Both the position numbers and the translations under genes were made by a program. The notes beneath the pieces are model-generated. The model was not told where the DNA came from. It saw only the letters and a program-made list of their open reading frames with translations, and ran no database searches. DNA of 64,000 nt from Thiodiazotropha sp040507005 (GTDB taxonomy: Bacteria > Pseudomonadota > Gammaproteobacteria > Chromatiales > Chromatiaceae): positions 9,777 to 73,776 of the forward strand of contig JBEVVS010000013.1 in the NCBI GenBank assembly GCA_040507005.1, in the 5' to 3' direction. Positions 1 to 8,831 of this stretch are shown here, piece after piece; the first letter of the stretch is position 1, and each line of letters begins with the position of its first letter.

Positions 1-2
1 TG

Positions 3-1121
3 GCCGTTTCCACTTCAAGCACCCAGGAGATGGCGGCACTCGCCATCTCTTATATCGCCCGCACCCGACGCCAGGCGGATCTCTCCGCCAATGTCTATTT
101 CACCGATACCGAAGTGAGCTACCGGGATGACAACCGTCATATGTGGATCTACATCGAAGAGGGGGATGAGGAGGAGATGTTCGATGCGGAGCAAAAACGC
201 AAAACCTCGGACCAGGATATCCAAGGCCTGCCGCCCCGCCACTACCCTGAATGGGACTACAAGAGCAAGACCTACAATCCCGACTGGGTGAGCCTTTATG
301 AGAGCCTCCACCCCCCGGGAGATGCGGGATACATCGATGCCCTTCTGCACAAACACCAAGCCCTGGCCAAACAGCTGAAACGCCTGCTGGACCTACTCAA
401 GCCGCAACAATATGTGCGCATCCGTTATCAGGAAGAGGGTAGTGAACTCGACCTGGACGTGGCGATCCGCTCCTTAATCGAATACAAGAGCGGTCATAAT
501 CCCGACCCCCGAATCAACATGAGCCATCGCAACGACGGGCGCGATATTGCAGTGATGCTGCTCATCGACCTCTCCGAATCGGTGGATCAGATACCCCAAG
601 GCAGCCAGCAGTCGATCCTGCAACTCAGCCAGGAGGCGGTATCCCTGTTGGGCTGGGCTATCGAGCAATTGGGTGATAGCTTCGCTATCGCCGGCTTCTC
701 GTCCAACACCCGGCATGAAGTACGCTATCAGCACATCAAAGGGTATACCGAGCAGTGGAACGACGCGGTCAAGGGGCGTCTGGCCGCCATGCAGGCCGGC
801 TGGTCGACCCGCATGGGAGCCGCCATTCGCCACGCCTCCCACTACCTCGGCGCCAGACAGGCGGATAAGAAACTGATGTTGATTCTCACCGATGGCGAGC
901 CCGCCGACATCGATGTCCATGATGACCGTCTACTTATAGAAGATAGCCGGAAGGCGGTATTGGAAGCGGAACAGGAGGGTATCTATACCTATTGCATCAA
1001 CCTGGATCCCCAGGCGGATGAATATGTGAGAGATATCTTCGGCCATCAATTCACGATCATCGACCGGGTTGAACATCTGCCGGAACAGTTACCAAGATTG
1101 TTCATGGCCCTGACGAAATAA
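3..1121 (+). CDS. CbbO/NorD-type VWA-domain protein (5'-truncated)
   Basis: The reading frame is open from base 3, so the gene begins before the window and only about 373 C-terminal residues are present; the first ATG, at 30, is internal. The last 190 residues form a von Willebrand factor A domain. A MIDAS metal site is visible: DLSES in a hydrophobic strand (coding about 570), a downstream TRMGAA threonine (about 808), and LTDGEPAD (about 890). In the CbbO and NorD families this domain works with a MoxR-type AAA+ ATPase (CbbQ or NorQ) to remodel RuBisCO or nitric oxide reductase. The acidic stretch with several Glu/Asp near residues 50-60 is typical of these proteins. Which of the two it is cannot be decided here, because the upstream partner genes are missing. 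The family call is firm; the target is not. Confidence 0.85.
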   Translation, partial: AVSTSSTQEMAALAISYIARTRRQADLSANVYFTDTEVSYRDDNRHMWIYIEEGDEEEMFDAEQKRKTSDQDIQGLPPRHYPEWDYKSKTYNPDWVSLYESLHPPGDAGYIDALLHKHQALAKQLKRLLDLLKPQQYVRIRYQEEGSELDLDVAIRSLIEYKSGHNPDPRINMSHRNDGRDIAVMLLIDLSESVDQIPQGSQQSILQLSQEAVSLLGWAIEQLGDSFAIAGFSSNTRHEVRYQHIKGYTEQWNDAVKGRLAAMQAGWSTRMGAAIRHASHYLGARQADKKLMLILTDGEPADIDVHDDRLLIEDSRKAVLEAEQEGIYTYCINLDPQADEYVRDIFGHQFTIIDRVEHLPEQLPRLFMALTK

Positions 1122-1277
1122 GCAGATTTCAGACCTTTTCCCATTGCCATGCAATAGCGATCCGAAAACCACGCATTTCATGCAGCAATTCCACTCTCAT
1201 TTGTAGTGTGTTTCAAAGAGACTCACACTCTTCTCATACCGCGACCAATCATTTATCGCCGATTCATGCGATGCATG

Positions 1278-1283
1278 TATAAT
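1278..1283 (+). promoter_or_regulatory. possible -10 box of the DAHP synthase promoter
   Basis: A consensus TATAAT hexamer lies 36 bases before the DAHP synthase start codon. No good -35 hexamer sits at 17 bases, so this is a weak prediction. A 6-bp inverted repeat (AGTGTG at 1205-1210, CACACT at 1224-1229) lies upstream. Confidence 0.25.
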
Positions 1284-1319
1284 CCCATGTTTATTTGATC
1301 CGCATTTAAACATCAACCC

Positions 1320-2384
1320 ATGAAACAGACTGACGACCTTCGTATCAAGGCAATCAAAGAACTGAGCCCTCCTGCTCAGATTCATCAGGAGCTACCTATC
1401 ACAGATAAGGCAGCCGATACCGTGTATATGGCGCGGCAACGCATACACCAGATTCTGCATGCTGAAGATGACCGGCTATTGGTCATTATTGGTCCCTGTT
1501 CAGTACACGACCCTAATGCCGCCATGGAATATGCCCAGCGTTTGCAGCCGGTGCGTGAGCGGCTGAAGGCTGACCTGGAGGTGGTGATGCGGGTCTATTT
1601 CGAAAAACCCCGCACCACTGTAGGTTGGAAGGGACTGATCAACGATCCTACGCTTGATGACAGATTCGAGATCAACACCGGTTTGCGTCTGGCGAGAAAA
1701 TTACTCCTGGATCTGAATAATCTCGGGATTCCAGCCGGCACGGAATACCTGGATTTGATAAGCCCGCAATATATCGCCGACCTGATCAGTTGGGGCGCTA
1801 TCGGTGCACGCACAACCGAAAGTCAGGCCCATCGCGAACTCGCCTCGGGCCTCTCCTGCCCGGTCGGTTTTAAAAATGCAACCAATGGCAGCATGCGGGT
1901 TGCCCTCGATGCCATCCGCTCATCTTCCCGCCCCCACCATTTTCTCTCGGTCACCAAGGAGGGCAGGTCTGCTATCTTTTCAACTCACGGCAATCCAGAC
2001 TGCCACATTATTCTCAGGGGCGGCACCCGCCCCAACTATGATTCGGAGAGCATCAACATCGCAGCTGAAGAGATGGAAGGCAATGGCCTGAAACCCAGAT
2101 TGATGGTCGATTTCAGTCATGCCAACAGTCGCAAGCAACATCCCCGGCAGTTGTTGGTTGGACGTGATGTAGCCAGTCAAATCGCACGTGGTGACCAGCG
2201 TATAATGGGAGCCATGATTGAGAGCTTCCTGGTTGAGGGAAGACAGGACAGAATAGAAGGTGAGAGCTTGACCTATGGTCAGAGTATTACGGATGCCTGT
2301 ATCAGTTGGGATGACAGCGAACCACTATTGGAAACCTTGGCCGATGCCGTAAGACAACGACGCAAATTCGTCGACGCGGCTTGA
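1320..2384 (+). CDS. aroG: 3-deoxy-7-phosphoheptulonate synthase, class I (DAHP synthase)
   Basis: Catalyses the first step of the shikimate pathway, condensing phosphoenolpyruvate and erythrose-4-phosphate, in the cytoplasm. The 354 residues match the usual 350-360 of the AroF/AroG/AroH family. Diagnostic motifs are present in order: IIGPCSVHD near residue 57, MRVYFEKPRTT with GWKGLINDP near 90-108, GTEYLDL near 140, GARTTESQ near 160, PVGFKN near 180, and the HxxLRGG and DFSHANS motifs that hold metal and phosphate. Key Cys and His metal ligands look intact. The gene stands alone between the VWA gene and a c-di-GMP gene, 28 bases before the latter. Which amino acid inhibits this isoform (Phe, Tyr or Trp) cannot be read reliably, so the symbol marks the family. 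Confidence 0.96.
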   Translation: MKQTDDLRIKAIKELSPPAQIHQELPITDKAADTVYMARQRIHQILHAEDDRLLVIIGPCSVHDPNAAMEYAQRLQPVRERLKADLEVVMRVYFEKPRTTVGWKGLINDPTLDDRFEINTGLRLARKLLLDLNNLGIPAGTEYLDLISPQYIADLISWGAIGARTTESQAHRELASGLSCPVGFKNATNGSMRVALDAIRSSSRPHHFLSVTKEGRSAIFSTHGNPDCHIILRGGTRPNYDSESINIAAEEMEGNGLKPRLMVDFSHANSRKQHPRQLLVGRDVASQIARGDQRIMGAMIESFLVEGRQDRIEGESLTYGQSITDACISWDDSEPLLETLADAVRQRRKFVDAA

Positions 2385-2412
2385 TGTCATGAAAGAAACA
2401 GGATGATTCCAG

Positions 2413-4500
2413 ATGCCTGAAGAAGCAATTGAGTTATTGGTAATAGGCAGTACGACACCGGAGGTGGAGGCCTGCCTAGATGCTTTACGCAACAACGGCA
2501 ATCCAGCCCACGGCTCTCGAATCGATCATGATGCCGATCAGCTGGGCTCCGCACTGAAAGAGAAAAAGACCCTCGATCTGCTGATCTACACACTCGATAA
2601 CGAAGCCTTGGACACCACCCAGCTGTTCGCACTCATCGGCGCCATCAATCCTATCATTCCGGTGATCGCAATCAGTGACGCACCCAACGAGGAGATGCAG
2701 CTCGAGTTGATGAAGCAGGGCATTACAGACCTGGTACAACGTAAGAACCACGCGCATCTGGTACAGGTAATACTACGCGAACACAAACACCTCAGCGCAG
2801 TGCGCCGTCTGCAACGCCTGGAACGACAACTCGAAGAGGCCGAGGAGCGTTGTGATACGCTGACGGAAAGTTCCCGGGATGCCATCGCATACGTGCATGA
2901 AGGTATGCATGTCACTGCCAATCGCGCCTACCTGGAGCTGTTCGGGCTTGCTGGAGAGGATGAGATAGAGGGTCTCCCGATCCTGGATATGATTGCATCG
3001 GCCGAACATCAGCCTTTCAAGAAGTTATTGCGTAAACTGAGTGCCGATACCGAGCATTCCAGCGAGATGAAAACCACCTGCGTTCGCGACAATGGCAGCG
3101 AGTTCAGCGCGGAGCTCCATTTTACACCCGCCAGTATCGATGGCGAGTCCTGCACACAGGTTATCATCCGCGATCAATCGATCTCCAGGGAGGTGGAGGA
3201 GAAACTTCGCCTGCTCAGTACCCAAGATGTGCAGACAGGTCTCTACAACCGTCAATATTTCATTGGTCAACTGGACGAAGAGGCGAAACACCACTTCGAT
3301 CGCGGTGAGAGTCCCCAGACACTCTTCTACGTTACCCTGGATAATTTTACTGAGATACGCAGCAAAACAGGGATTAAGACGAGCGATGCACTATTGCTGC
3401 AAATTGCCGCCGAGCTGCGCAAACATGTCTCAAAAGAGGATATCCTTGCACGCTTCGGCGATCATACCTTTACCATCCTCAGCGCAACCCGGGAGATGGG
3501 GGCCACTGAAGAAAAGGCCCGTGAAATCTGCAAGCTGATCGCTTCCAGCAACTTTGAGGATAACGGCAGCGATATCAATCCCACCTGCAGCATTGGCGTG
3601 GTGTTCTCATCCGATGACGTTCTCAGTGGTCACGATTTCATCACTCAAGCCTACCATGCGTGCGAGCATGCCCGTTCCAATGGTGGTAATGATTTCTACA
3701 TTACCGACACCCAGTTACCGGAAGACTCGCAAGCAACCGCCAGTGAGGCCAACCTGAGTAACCTGATTCGTTACGCCTTCGAAAACGATCAGTTTCAACT
3801 GGCGTTTCAACCCATTGTCAGCCTGCATGGGGATACCAGGGAGAATTATGCGGTTACGGTTCGTCTGATTGACGAGAGTCGAGAGGAGATACAACCCGAA
3901 CATTTTCTCAGTCAGGTCGGTGCCTTGAACAGGATGCCGGAACTGGATCGCTGGGTCATACGCCATGCCATTGATGAACTCTCCAAACAGCGCAAACAGG
4001 GTAAAAAGATCAACTTTCTGATCAGCGTCTCCGGATCAACCCTGGAAGACGACACCCTGTTGCTGTTTATTTGCGATTGCCTGCGTGACTACGAAGCCAA
4101 AGGCTCATGGGTCACTTTTCAGTTCGATGACAGTGAAGCTCGTACACATCTGCATCAATTGCAGAAGCTGGCGGAAGGATTGAAAAAGATAAAATGTAAA
4201 TCCTGTTTAGGCCATTTTGGTTTAGCCAAAAAACCCGAGGCCATTCTTAGCAGTTTCCCCTTGGATTTCATTCAATTTCACAGCTCTTTCCTCTCTGATC
4301 TTTTTGAAAACCAAGACAAGCAGGACAGCTTGAATCATCTCAATGAAGTGATTCAGGAACAAAATATCAAGACCATTGCCTCGGGTGTGGAAGATGCCAG
4401 CAGCCTGGCCATTCTCTGGTCTATCGGTGTCAACTACATCCGTGGTTATTTCATACAGGAACCATCTGATTCCATCGACTACGATTTCCACACGGAATAA
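2413..4500 (+). CDS. FimX-like REC-PAS-GGDEF-EAL protein with degenerate catalytic sites
   Basis: A 695-residue cytoplasmic protein with four modules. Residues 1-125 are a receiver-like domain without a clear phospho-acceptor pocket; about 150-255 is PAS; about 265-425 is GGDEF-like; about 440-690 is EAL-like. The GGDEF signature reads FGDHTF (near residue 350), so cyclase activity is unlikely. The EAL signature in the first strand reads YAVTVRL (near 479), losing the catalytic Glu, while the nearby QPIVSLHG is kept. This architecture and the double loss match FimX of Pseudomonas, a c-di-GMP receptor that controls type IV pilus assembly through the EAL fold. No pilus genes lie in this window. 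Start chosen at 2413 behind AGGATG. Most likely a c-di-GMP effector and not an enzyme; this is inference from motifs. Confidence 0.85.
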   Translation: MPEEAIELLVIGSTTPEVEACLDALRNNGNPAHGSRIDHDADQLGSALKEKKTLDLLIYTLDNEALDTTQLFALIGAINPIIPVIAISDAPNEEMQLELMKQGITDLVQRKNHAHLVQVILREHKHLSAVRRLQRLERQLEEAEERCDTLTESSRDAIAYVHEGMHVTANRAYLELFGLAGEDEIEGLPILDMIASAEHQPFKKLLRKLSADTEHSSEMKTTCVRDNGSEFSAELHFTPASIDGESCTQVIIRDQSISREVEEKLRLLSTQDVQTGLYNRQYFIGQLDEEAKHHFDRGESPQTLFYVTLDNFTEIRSKTGIKTSDALLLQIAAELRKHVSKEDILARFGDHTFTILSATREMGATEEKAREICKLIASSNFEDNGSDINPTCSIGVVFSSDDVLSGHDFITQAYHACEHARSNGGNDFYITDTQLPEDSQATASEANLSNLIRYAFENDQFQLAFQPIVSLHGDTRENYAVTVRLIDESREEIQPEHFLSQVGALNRMPELDRWVIRHAIDELSKQRKQGKKINFLISVSGSTLEDDTLLLFICDCLRDYEAKGSWVTFQFDDSEARTHLHQLQKLAEGLKKIKCKSCLGHFGLAKKPEAILSSFPLDFIQFHSSFLSDLFENQDKQDSLNHLNEVIQEQNIKTIASGVEDASSLAILWSIGVNYIRGYFIQEPSDSIDYDFHTE

Positions 4501-4522
4501 GTTAGCCCCTTCCCGGATGGGA

Positions 4523-5044
4523 TTACCAGGGCATGAAGGAGTTCCAAAAGGTCATCGGCCGGGAAGCATCATGAATGTTGTAATTCATGGAATGCATATC
4601 CCTTTGGATATTATAGGTGGCATGGGTCATGGTTTTGATCGACTCTTCCATGGAATCCATGCTGGTGAGCATGGGTTCCAGGGTTCTGACATCCTGGGCC
4701 ATCGATTCCACACTCACCGCCATGGTGCGCACATTGGCTGAGAGTTGACTGACACTGTCAGTCATGGTCATCAGATTGCTCGACATGATGTTCATGTTGG
4801 AATCGACGCTAAGGGCAAGAAAGTGGATATCCTTAGCCAGACTGAAAATCAGATAGAAGCCGTACGCCGCCAATAGTATGAAGGCAAATAGCGATGGATA
4901 GACGATCAGCTCCCAACGACGCGCGCTGGTTTCAAACGCCATTGACAGGCGATCCATCGAGTCCTGGCCGTTCCTGCTGCCAGCCTCGGCCGCTCCCTCT
5001 TCCACCCGATCATTTCGGGGATCCTGGTCGTTTTTCTCAAACAT
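4523..5044 (-). CDS. single-pass membrane coiled-coil protein, paralogue of the one at 20821
   Basis: Not a family I can name. The 173-residue protein starts MFEK, has a polar Asp/Glu-rich head, a conserved RRWELIVYP patch just before one membrane segment (about residues 47-69), then a long Met/Ser/Asp-rich heptad region likely to be a periplasmic coiled coil. It ends with RPMTFWNSFMPW. The protein encoded at 20821-21387 has the same plan: MFEK start, RWERMIYP before the membrane span, GFYLIY after it, a coiled coil, and RPMDFMNSFTPW at the end. The conserved extreme C-terminus suggests a docking or sorting signal. It is convergent with the FimX-like gene, 22 bases away, and shares no obvious operon with neighbours. 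Confidence 0.8.
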   Translation of the reverse strand: MFEKNDQDPRNDRVEEGAAEAGSRNGQDSMDRLSMAFETSARRWELIVYPSLFAFILLAAYGFYLIFSLAKDIHFLALSVDSNMNIMSSNLMTMTDSVSQLSANVRTMAVSVESMAQDVRTLEPMLTSMDSMEESIKTMTHATYNIQRDMHSMNYNIHDASRPMTFWNSFMPW

Positions 5045-5173
5045 ACTTTTCCCGACCTAGTAGTAATTCTGTAATTCTGGTCACTACGAATAGTAGCATA
5101 GCAAGCGTTTAGCACAATCAAAGTCTCTTGATACGCTAATAGAATCTATCCCAAGCAGACATCACCAGGCATG

Positions 5174-5203
5174 AAAAAACCGCGCCTAGGCCCGGTTTTT
5201 TTG
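5174..5203 (-). terminator. rho-independent terminator of the DUF302 gene
   Basis: Read on the minus strand, an A-rich stem closing on a GGCCTAGGC core is followed by a run of T. The outer arms AAAAACCG and CGGTTTTT pair on both strands, so it may act in both directions. It lies 46 bases after the DUF302 stop codon and before the next minus-strand gene. Confidence 0.75.
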
Positions 5204-5248
5204 TAGTAATAACATGCAGTTATCACATCAGATCAAGATCTATAGAGG

Positions 5249-5827
5249 TCAGAACTCCCCTGTCGCACCCCGATTCATGATATCGAGAATTTGCTCCTTG
5301 ACCAGTAGGGCCGACTCCTTGAGTTCGTCTGGCAGCGGATTGCCTCCGTAGATCATCATGTCCATATTCAGCGCCGTCAGCCATAGTTTTCCCTGCAGGT
5401 CCTCAATCAAGGTGATGCGACAGGGCAGATAGGCTGAATAGGCATCAGAATAATCGAGCATCTTACCTGCAATCAATGAGTTACAGAAAAGATAGATCTT
5501 TACAAACCGATATTCCGAGCCCATCTTGGCCTCGATATCCTTGGACAGGGGGAGCTCGCCGACATTCGACATGTTGTGCTCATTGGCGACGAATTTCATG
5601 GTCTCCTCCACATCCTCCCAACTGAGCCCCTCCTCCACTGGTATCTTCCAGATACTCGCTTCAGCCACACTGCCGGTAGACAAGGTGGCCTGGGCAAACT
5701 CCATGAACATGGGACCGGCACCAGGATCAAAGGCTTCCAATGTCTTACTGTATTTAAAATAGATAGCAGCCGAACCGATGACTACCAGCAACCCAATCAG
5801 GGCAAAAAGATTTCTTATCATCCCCAT
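5249..5827 (-). CDS. DUF302 family membrane-anchored protein
   Basis: About 192 residues with one N-terminal hydrophobic helix (about residues 5-25, signal anchor or uncleaved signal) and a C-terminal DUF302-like region: CRITLIED, then GKLWL, then DMMIYGG and a final helix. DUF302 proteins are small alpha/beta domains of unknown function common in sulfur-oxidising and other Proteobacteria. I chose the ATG at 5827 because GGAG lies seven bases upstream; an in-frame TTG at 5839 and an ATG at 5821 are alternatives. It follows the ParA-like gene by 62 bases in the same direction and ends at a terminator, so the two may form a transcript. Confidence 0.8.
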   Translation of the reverse strand: MGMIRNLFALIGLLVVIGSAAIYFKYSKTLEAFDPGAGPMFMEFAQATLSTGSVAEASIWKIPVEEGLSWEDVEETMKFVANEHNMSNVGELPLSKDIEAKMGSEYRFVKIYLFCNSLIAGKMLDYSDAYSAYLPCRITLIEDLQGKLWLTALNMDMMIYGGNPLPDELKESALLVKEQILDIMNRGATGEF

Positions 5828-5889
5828 CTCTCTCTCCAAAGAACAACCAAATAGGTAAATATCCCAAATCGAACCTGATTCACGCCCTG

Positions 5890-6525
5890 CTAATGATTGA
5901 TGTATTTGGGATACAGCGCAGCTGTCAGTGCATAAAACTCTTTACTGCCTTTTCCTCTCGGATCCAATTCATAAACAGCGAGACCTTCGCTGAAAGACCG
6001 ACGAAAGACCGTTCTTTGGCAGAGACGGTATTTTATAAAATCCACATCCGGCAGCGTGACCAAAGCGGCGGCGGCTTCATCGGACTCTCTGATCGCATGG
6101 TGGGTATCGGCCCGGTTGATGAATGCCAGCAATTCTGGACGGTCGCCACCCACCGCCTCATCGAGAAAGTTGATGAAACGCTGGGTTGACCAAATATCGG
6201 CCTGTGAAGGAGGTACCGGAATTACCACCCGGTCTGCCAGTGCCAATGCCAATTTCATTGAATCGATATCGGATGTACCGACATCGATCAATACCTCATC
6301 ATAACCTGCGAGTTTCTTCCTGGACAGCGCAGAGGCATCCTTGATCTTCAGAAAGGGTTCATAGCCCTCTTCGGAACGCACCTCTGAAACATCACTCAAT
6401 GTCGCCTGCGGATCGGCATCGATGACCAGTACTTCAGCCTCCGCCATTTCCAGCCAGACAGCCAGATTGAAGGTCACCGTACTTTTGCCGGACCCTCCTT
6501 TCAGACTCCCGATAACTGTGATCAT
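5890..6525 (-). CDS. orphan ParA/MinD-family ATPase
   Basis: A 211-residue P-loop ATPase of the ParA type. The deviant Walker A motif KGGSGKST (residues 9-16) with its signature first lysine is intact. The VIDADPQAT strand follows at 35-42, then a DVGTS Walker B-like strand near 82. No N-terminal DNA-binding domain is present, so it is the short class used for positioning cargo on the nucleoid or membrane. No ParB, parS-like repeat or chemotaxis/carboxysome partner lies beside it. The only likely co-transcribed gene is the DUF302 protein downstream. Family assignment is strong; the cargo is unknown. The gene is far from any replication origin marker visible here. Confidence 0.88.
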   Translation of the reverse strand: MITVIGSLKGGSGKSTVTFNLAVWLEMAEAEVLVIDADPQATLSDVSEVRSEEGYEPFLKIKDASALSRKKLAGYDEVLIDVGTSDIDSMKLALALADRVVIPVPPSQADIWSTQRFINFLDEAVGGDRPELLAFINRADTHHAIRESDEAAAALVTLPDVDFIKYRLCQRTVFRRSFSEGLAVYELDPRGKGSKEFYALTAALYPKYINH

Positions 6526-6619
6526 ACACTCCCCTTTGTTATGTTCTCGTTGAAGCTTACGCCCCTAACCAGGAATATGCAGCGCGCTTCTATTCTCTCT
6601 CTTCAGCTTCTCTGCAACC

Positions 6620-7819
6620 TCAGTACATGGGTGAATATTGAGAAACCCTTGGCCACTCCTGCTGCCCTGCCAGCTTATACCATGCCCCTTCACCATCGCC
6701 CCGACCATCATACCAATTGATCCCATACGGATTTGCCATGCCGGGGTGCCGCATCGCCTGTTGCATGCCGGGATAGGGCATGCCCATAGCAGGCTGCCAA
6801 GCAGGAGTCATAGTGTTGGGATAGGACCATGCTGGGGACCGCCATGGGTCGTTCGGCGCCGGATACGGACTGCTGGCGATCCAAGCCGGCCGAACGGGAT
6901 AGGGATATCTGCCGGTTACAGGTCGAGTTATCGGACGATAGCGATGCCTGTTGATTGGCATATAGCCTGTATATCGGGGACTGGAGTAGACCCTCGGGCT
7001 CGGGTATCTGCTGCTGTGCCTGTTACCGTAGTAGTATCTTTCGCTGGGTCGATACGCCGTATAGCGGTTGTCCCTGGGCGTGTAGAGATAGGGGTCATAG
7101 GATGGTAGCGCAGAATAAGGCATGGGGGTGCCCATAGGATGGTAGCCATAGGGCATCGGATCCCATTGTTTGACTCCATACGGCTCTATTACAGGTTCGG
7201 TTGGCGGGCGAACTCGCTGCCTGTCCGCGGTATGCCTGGTAGGTTTAACTTTGAGCGGGCGATAGACATAGTGGTTTGGAATCTCGATTTGTGCCGGTCG
7301 ATAGGTCCACCTTGCTGGAGCAGCCCCTAGCCGCGCACGCTCCATGGGCCTGAACCTATACCGATTGTTCACGCCATAACCCGGGTAACCGCCAGAGGCG
7401 GCATGGGTCGCGGGCCCTCTATAGGGTTGATTGGGAGCAGCCACTTGCTGTGGCCTGTAGTAACCAGCTTCAGGCATGGACCAGGGGTAAGACCCGTTCC
7501 CGGTGCGGGTGTTGGGTGCTCCTGGCTCAGAACCCGATTGCCCAGAGGCTCTGCTACGCTGACCTTGCCAGGGCCTGAAACTATAGGCATCCCCCCTATG
7601 CCGCGGATAGTGACTGCCCCCTGTCCATTGGACTCGCCTTGAATCCTGTTGAGCTTGGTGAGCGCCACCCCCCCCTGTAATCCGCTGAACGCTGTCAGCA
7701 GGGAGAGGCCGCCACTGACTATTGGCTGGATAGGCAACGCCTTCCAGGGCAGAGCTGGAAGGTACCAGCAGGATGGAGACTAACCCGGAAATCAGCAGTG
7801 TGTACGTCTTGTTTATCAT
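6620..7819 (-). CDS. secreted Tyr/Pro/Arg-rich protein with aromatic-x-R-P repeats
   Basis: Not a recognised family. The 399-residue product begins with a clear signal peptide (hydrophobic core 7-20, likely cleavage after SSSA at 24). The mature part is extremely rich in Tyr, Pro, Arg, Gly and Met and predicted to be disordered. Short motifs of the form aromatic-x-R-P recur: WRPLP (36), YSFRPW (79), YYRP (120), YRFRPME (154), WTYRPA (171), YVYRPLK (184), AYRP (255), HRYRPI (292). The C-terminus becomes Trp/Gly rich. Similar motifs occur in the next gene upstream (8081-8698), which shares the direction, so the pair probably acts together outside the cytoplasm, possibly as a cell-surface or matrix protein. 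That role is inference. Confidence 0.75.
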   Translation of the reverse strand: MINKTYTLLISGLVSILLVPSSSALEGVAYPANSQWRPLPADSVQRITGGGGAHQAQQDSRRVQWTGGSHYPRHRGDAYSFRPWQGQRSRASGQSGSEPGAPNTRTGNGSYPWSMPEAGYYRPQQVAAPNQPYRGPATHAASGGYPGYGVNNRYRFRPMERARLGAAPARWTYRPAQIEIPNHYVYRPLKVKPTRHTADRQRVRPPTEPVIEPYGVKQWDPMPYGYHPMGTPMPYSALPSYDPYLYTPRDNRYTAYRPSERYYYGNRHSSRYPSPRVYSSPRYTGYMPINRHRYRPITRPVTGRYPYPVRPAWIASSPYPAPNDPWRSPAWSYPNTMTPAWQPAMGMPYPGMQQAMRHPGMANPYGINWYDGRGDGEGAWYKLAGQQEWPRVSQYSPMY

Positions 7820-8080
7820 CTGGATTACCTATTCGCTTGATCCACCATCTGTTTATGAAGGGAGCTAGACCCGACACAAGCCAAAATTCAATTTATCGCT
7901 TTTTTATTTAGGTCAGTACGAAGGATTCCACATCGCTGTGACGGCAACTCCCTCGAACAGTGCCAATTTAATGCACAGTTTAGCGGTAAACAGCCCTATA
8001 CAAAACCATCACGGTACTGTTTTTGTAAGAAGTCGATTAGTTTTTCGGGATGCAGGCCAACAGCAACTGCCAGGAAGTAC

Positions 8081-8698
8081 CTATTCGGGGCGAAAGATGG
8101 GTGCTTGATAGGCATCTGTAAATGCAGGATTGTATGGAAATGCATCTCTAGGCCTCCAATTCCCAGCATTCTGTTTCTTATCCAATCGTTTGTCAGGACG
8201 GAACCTATATACCTTCTGATGCTGGGTTTCAGTAAGACCGTAGTCATCTGTCGAGAGAATTATCCGCTTTTCACTGGCAAGCGGCTGTTTGGACTGGTTG
8301 TACTCTTCGTTGCGGCGTTTTATACGCAGCTGTTCTTTTGGCGTTAGGGTACGAAAACGATACCCATCCATATGTGGCGTGATGGTATGCCTCTCTTCTA
8401 CTGGGCGATAGACACCATGAGGAATGCCCGGCGGTGTCTCGGCATAATCGATGACCGATGACGGATAGACAGACTGGGGGTATTGTTGCTGCTTGAATGA
8501 TTCAGCGGGTGAATCAACACGCAGTTGATCATCCTCATCAGTCAAGGGTCGCCAGCGATAACGCTCTTCTTGAAAAACGAATCCTTGTTGTGACGGATTA
8601 CGGTACTTAGCTCCGCCATAGGGCTCCCTTGCCAGGACATCACCAAGACCAACCAGACATGCGAGAGAGATCAACCATAGCCATGCATCGATACGCAA
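8081..8698 (-). CDS. second secreted aromatic-x-R-P repeat protein
   Basis: About 205 residues. I place the start at a TTG (8698), because GGAG sits seven bases upstream and the product then opens with a textbook signal peptide (one Arg, a hydrophobic core, cleavage after GDVLA). A longer frame from ATG 8743 would add 15 hydrophobic residues and no better ribosome site. The mature protein is polar and carries RYRWRPLT, VYRPVE, GYRFRTLT, VYRFRPDK, NWRPRD and a terminal IFRPE, the same motif as in the neighbouring 399-residue protein. It is less low-complexity than its neighbour, with intervening Lys/Glu/Gln segments. Function unknown. About 260 bases separate it from the neighbour, so the two may have separate promoters. 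Confidence 0.72.
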   Translation of the reverse strand: MRIDAWLWLISLACLVGLGDVLAREPYGGAKYRNPSQQGFVFQEERYRWRPLTDEDDQLRVDSPAESFKQQQYPQSVYPSSVIDYAETPPGIPHGVYRPVEERHTITPHMDGYRFRTLTPKEQLRIKRRNEEYNQSKQPLASEKRIILSTDDYGLTETQHQKVYRFRPDKRLDKKQNAGNWRPRDAFPYNPAFTDAYQAPIFRPE

Positions 8699-8831
8699 AC
8701 TACCACTCCAAATTGCCAAGATGAGTATAGACCATAGGAACAAAACCAGGCGTTCACTGACTGGTAATCGGCAACGAAGTGGCCGGGTTTAGTCTTAATG
8801 GACCAGGAAGCGGGATTAACAGTTCCTAATA

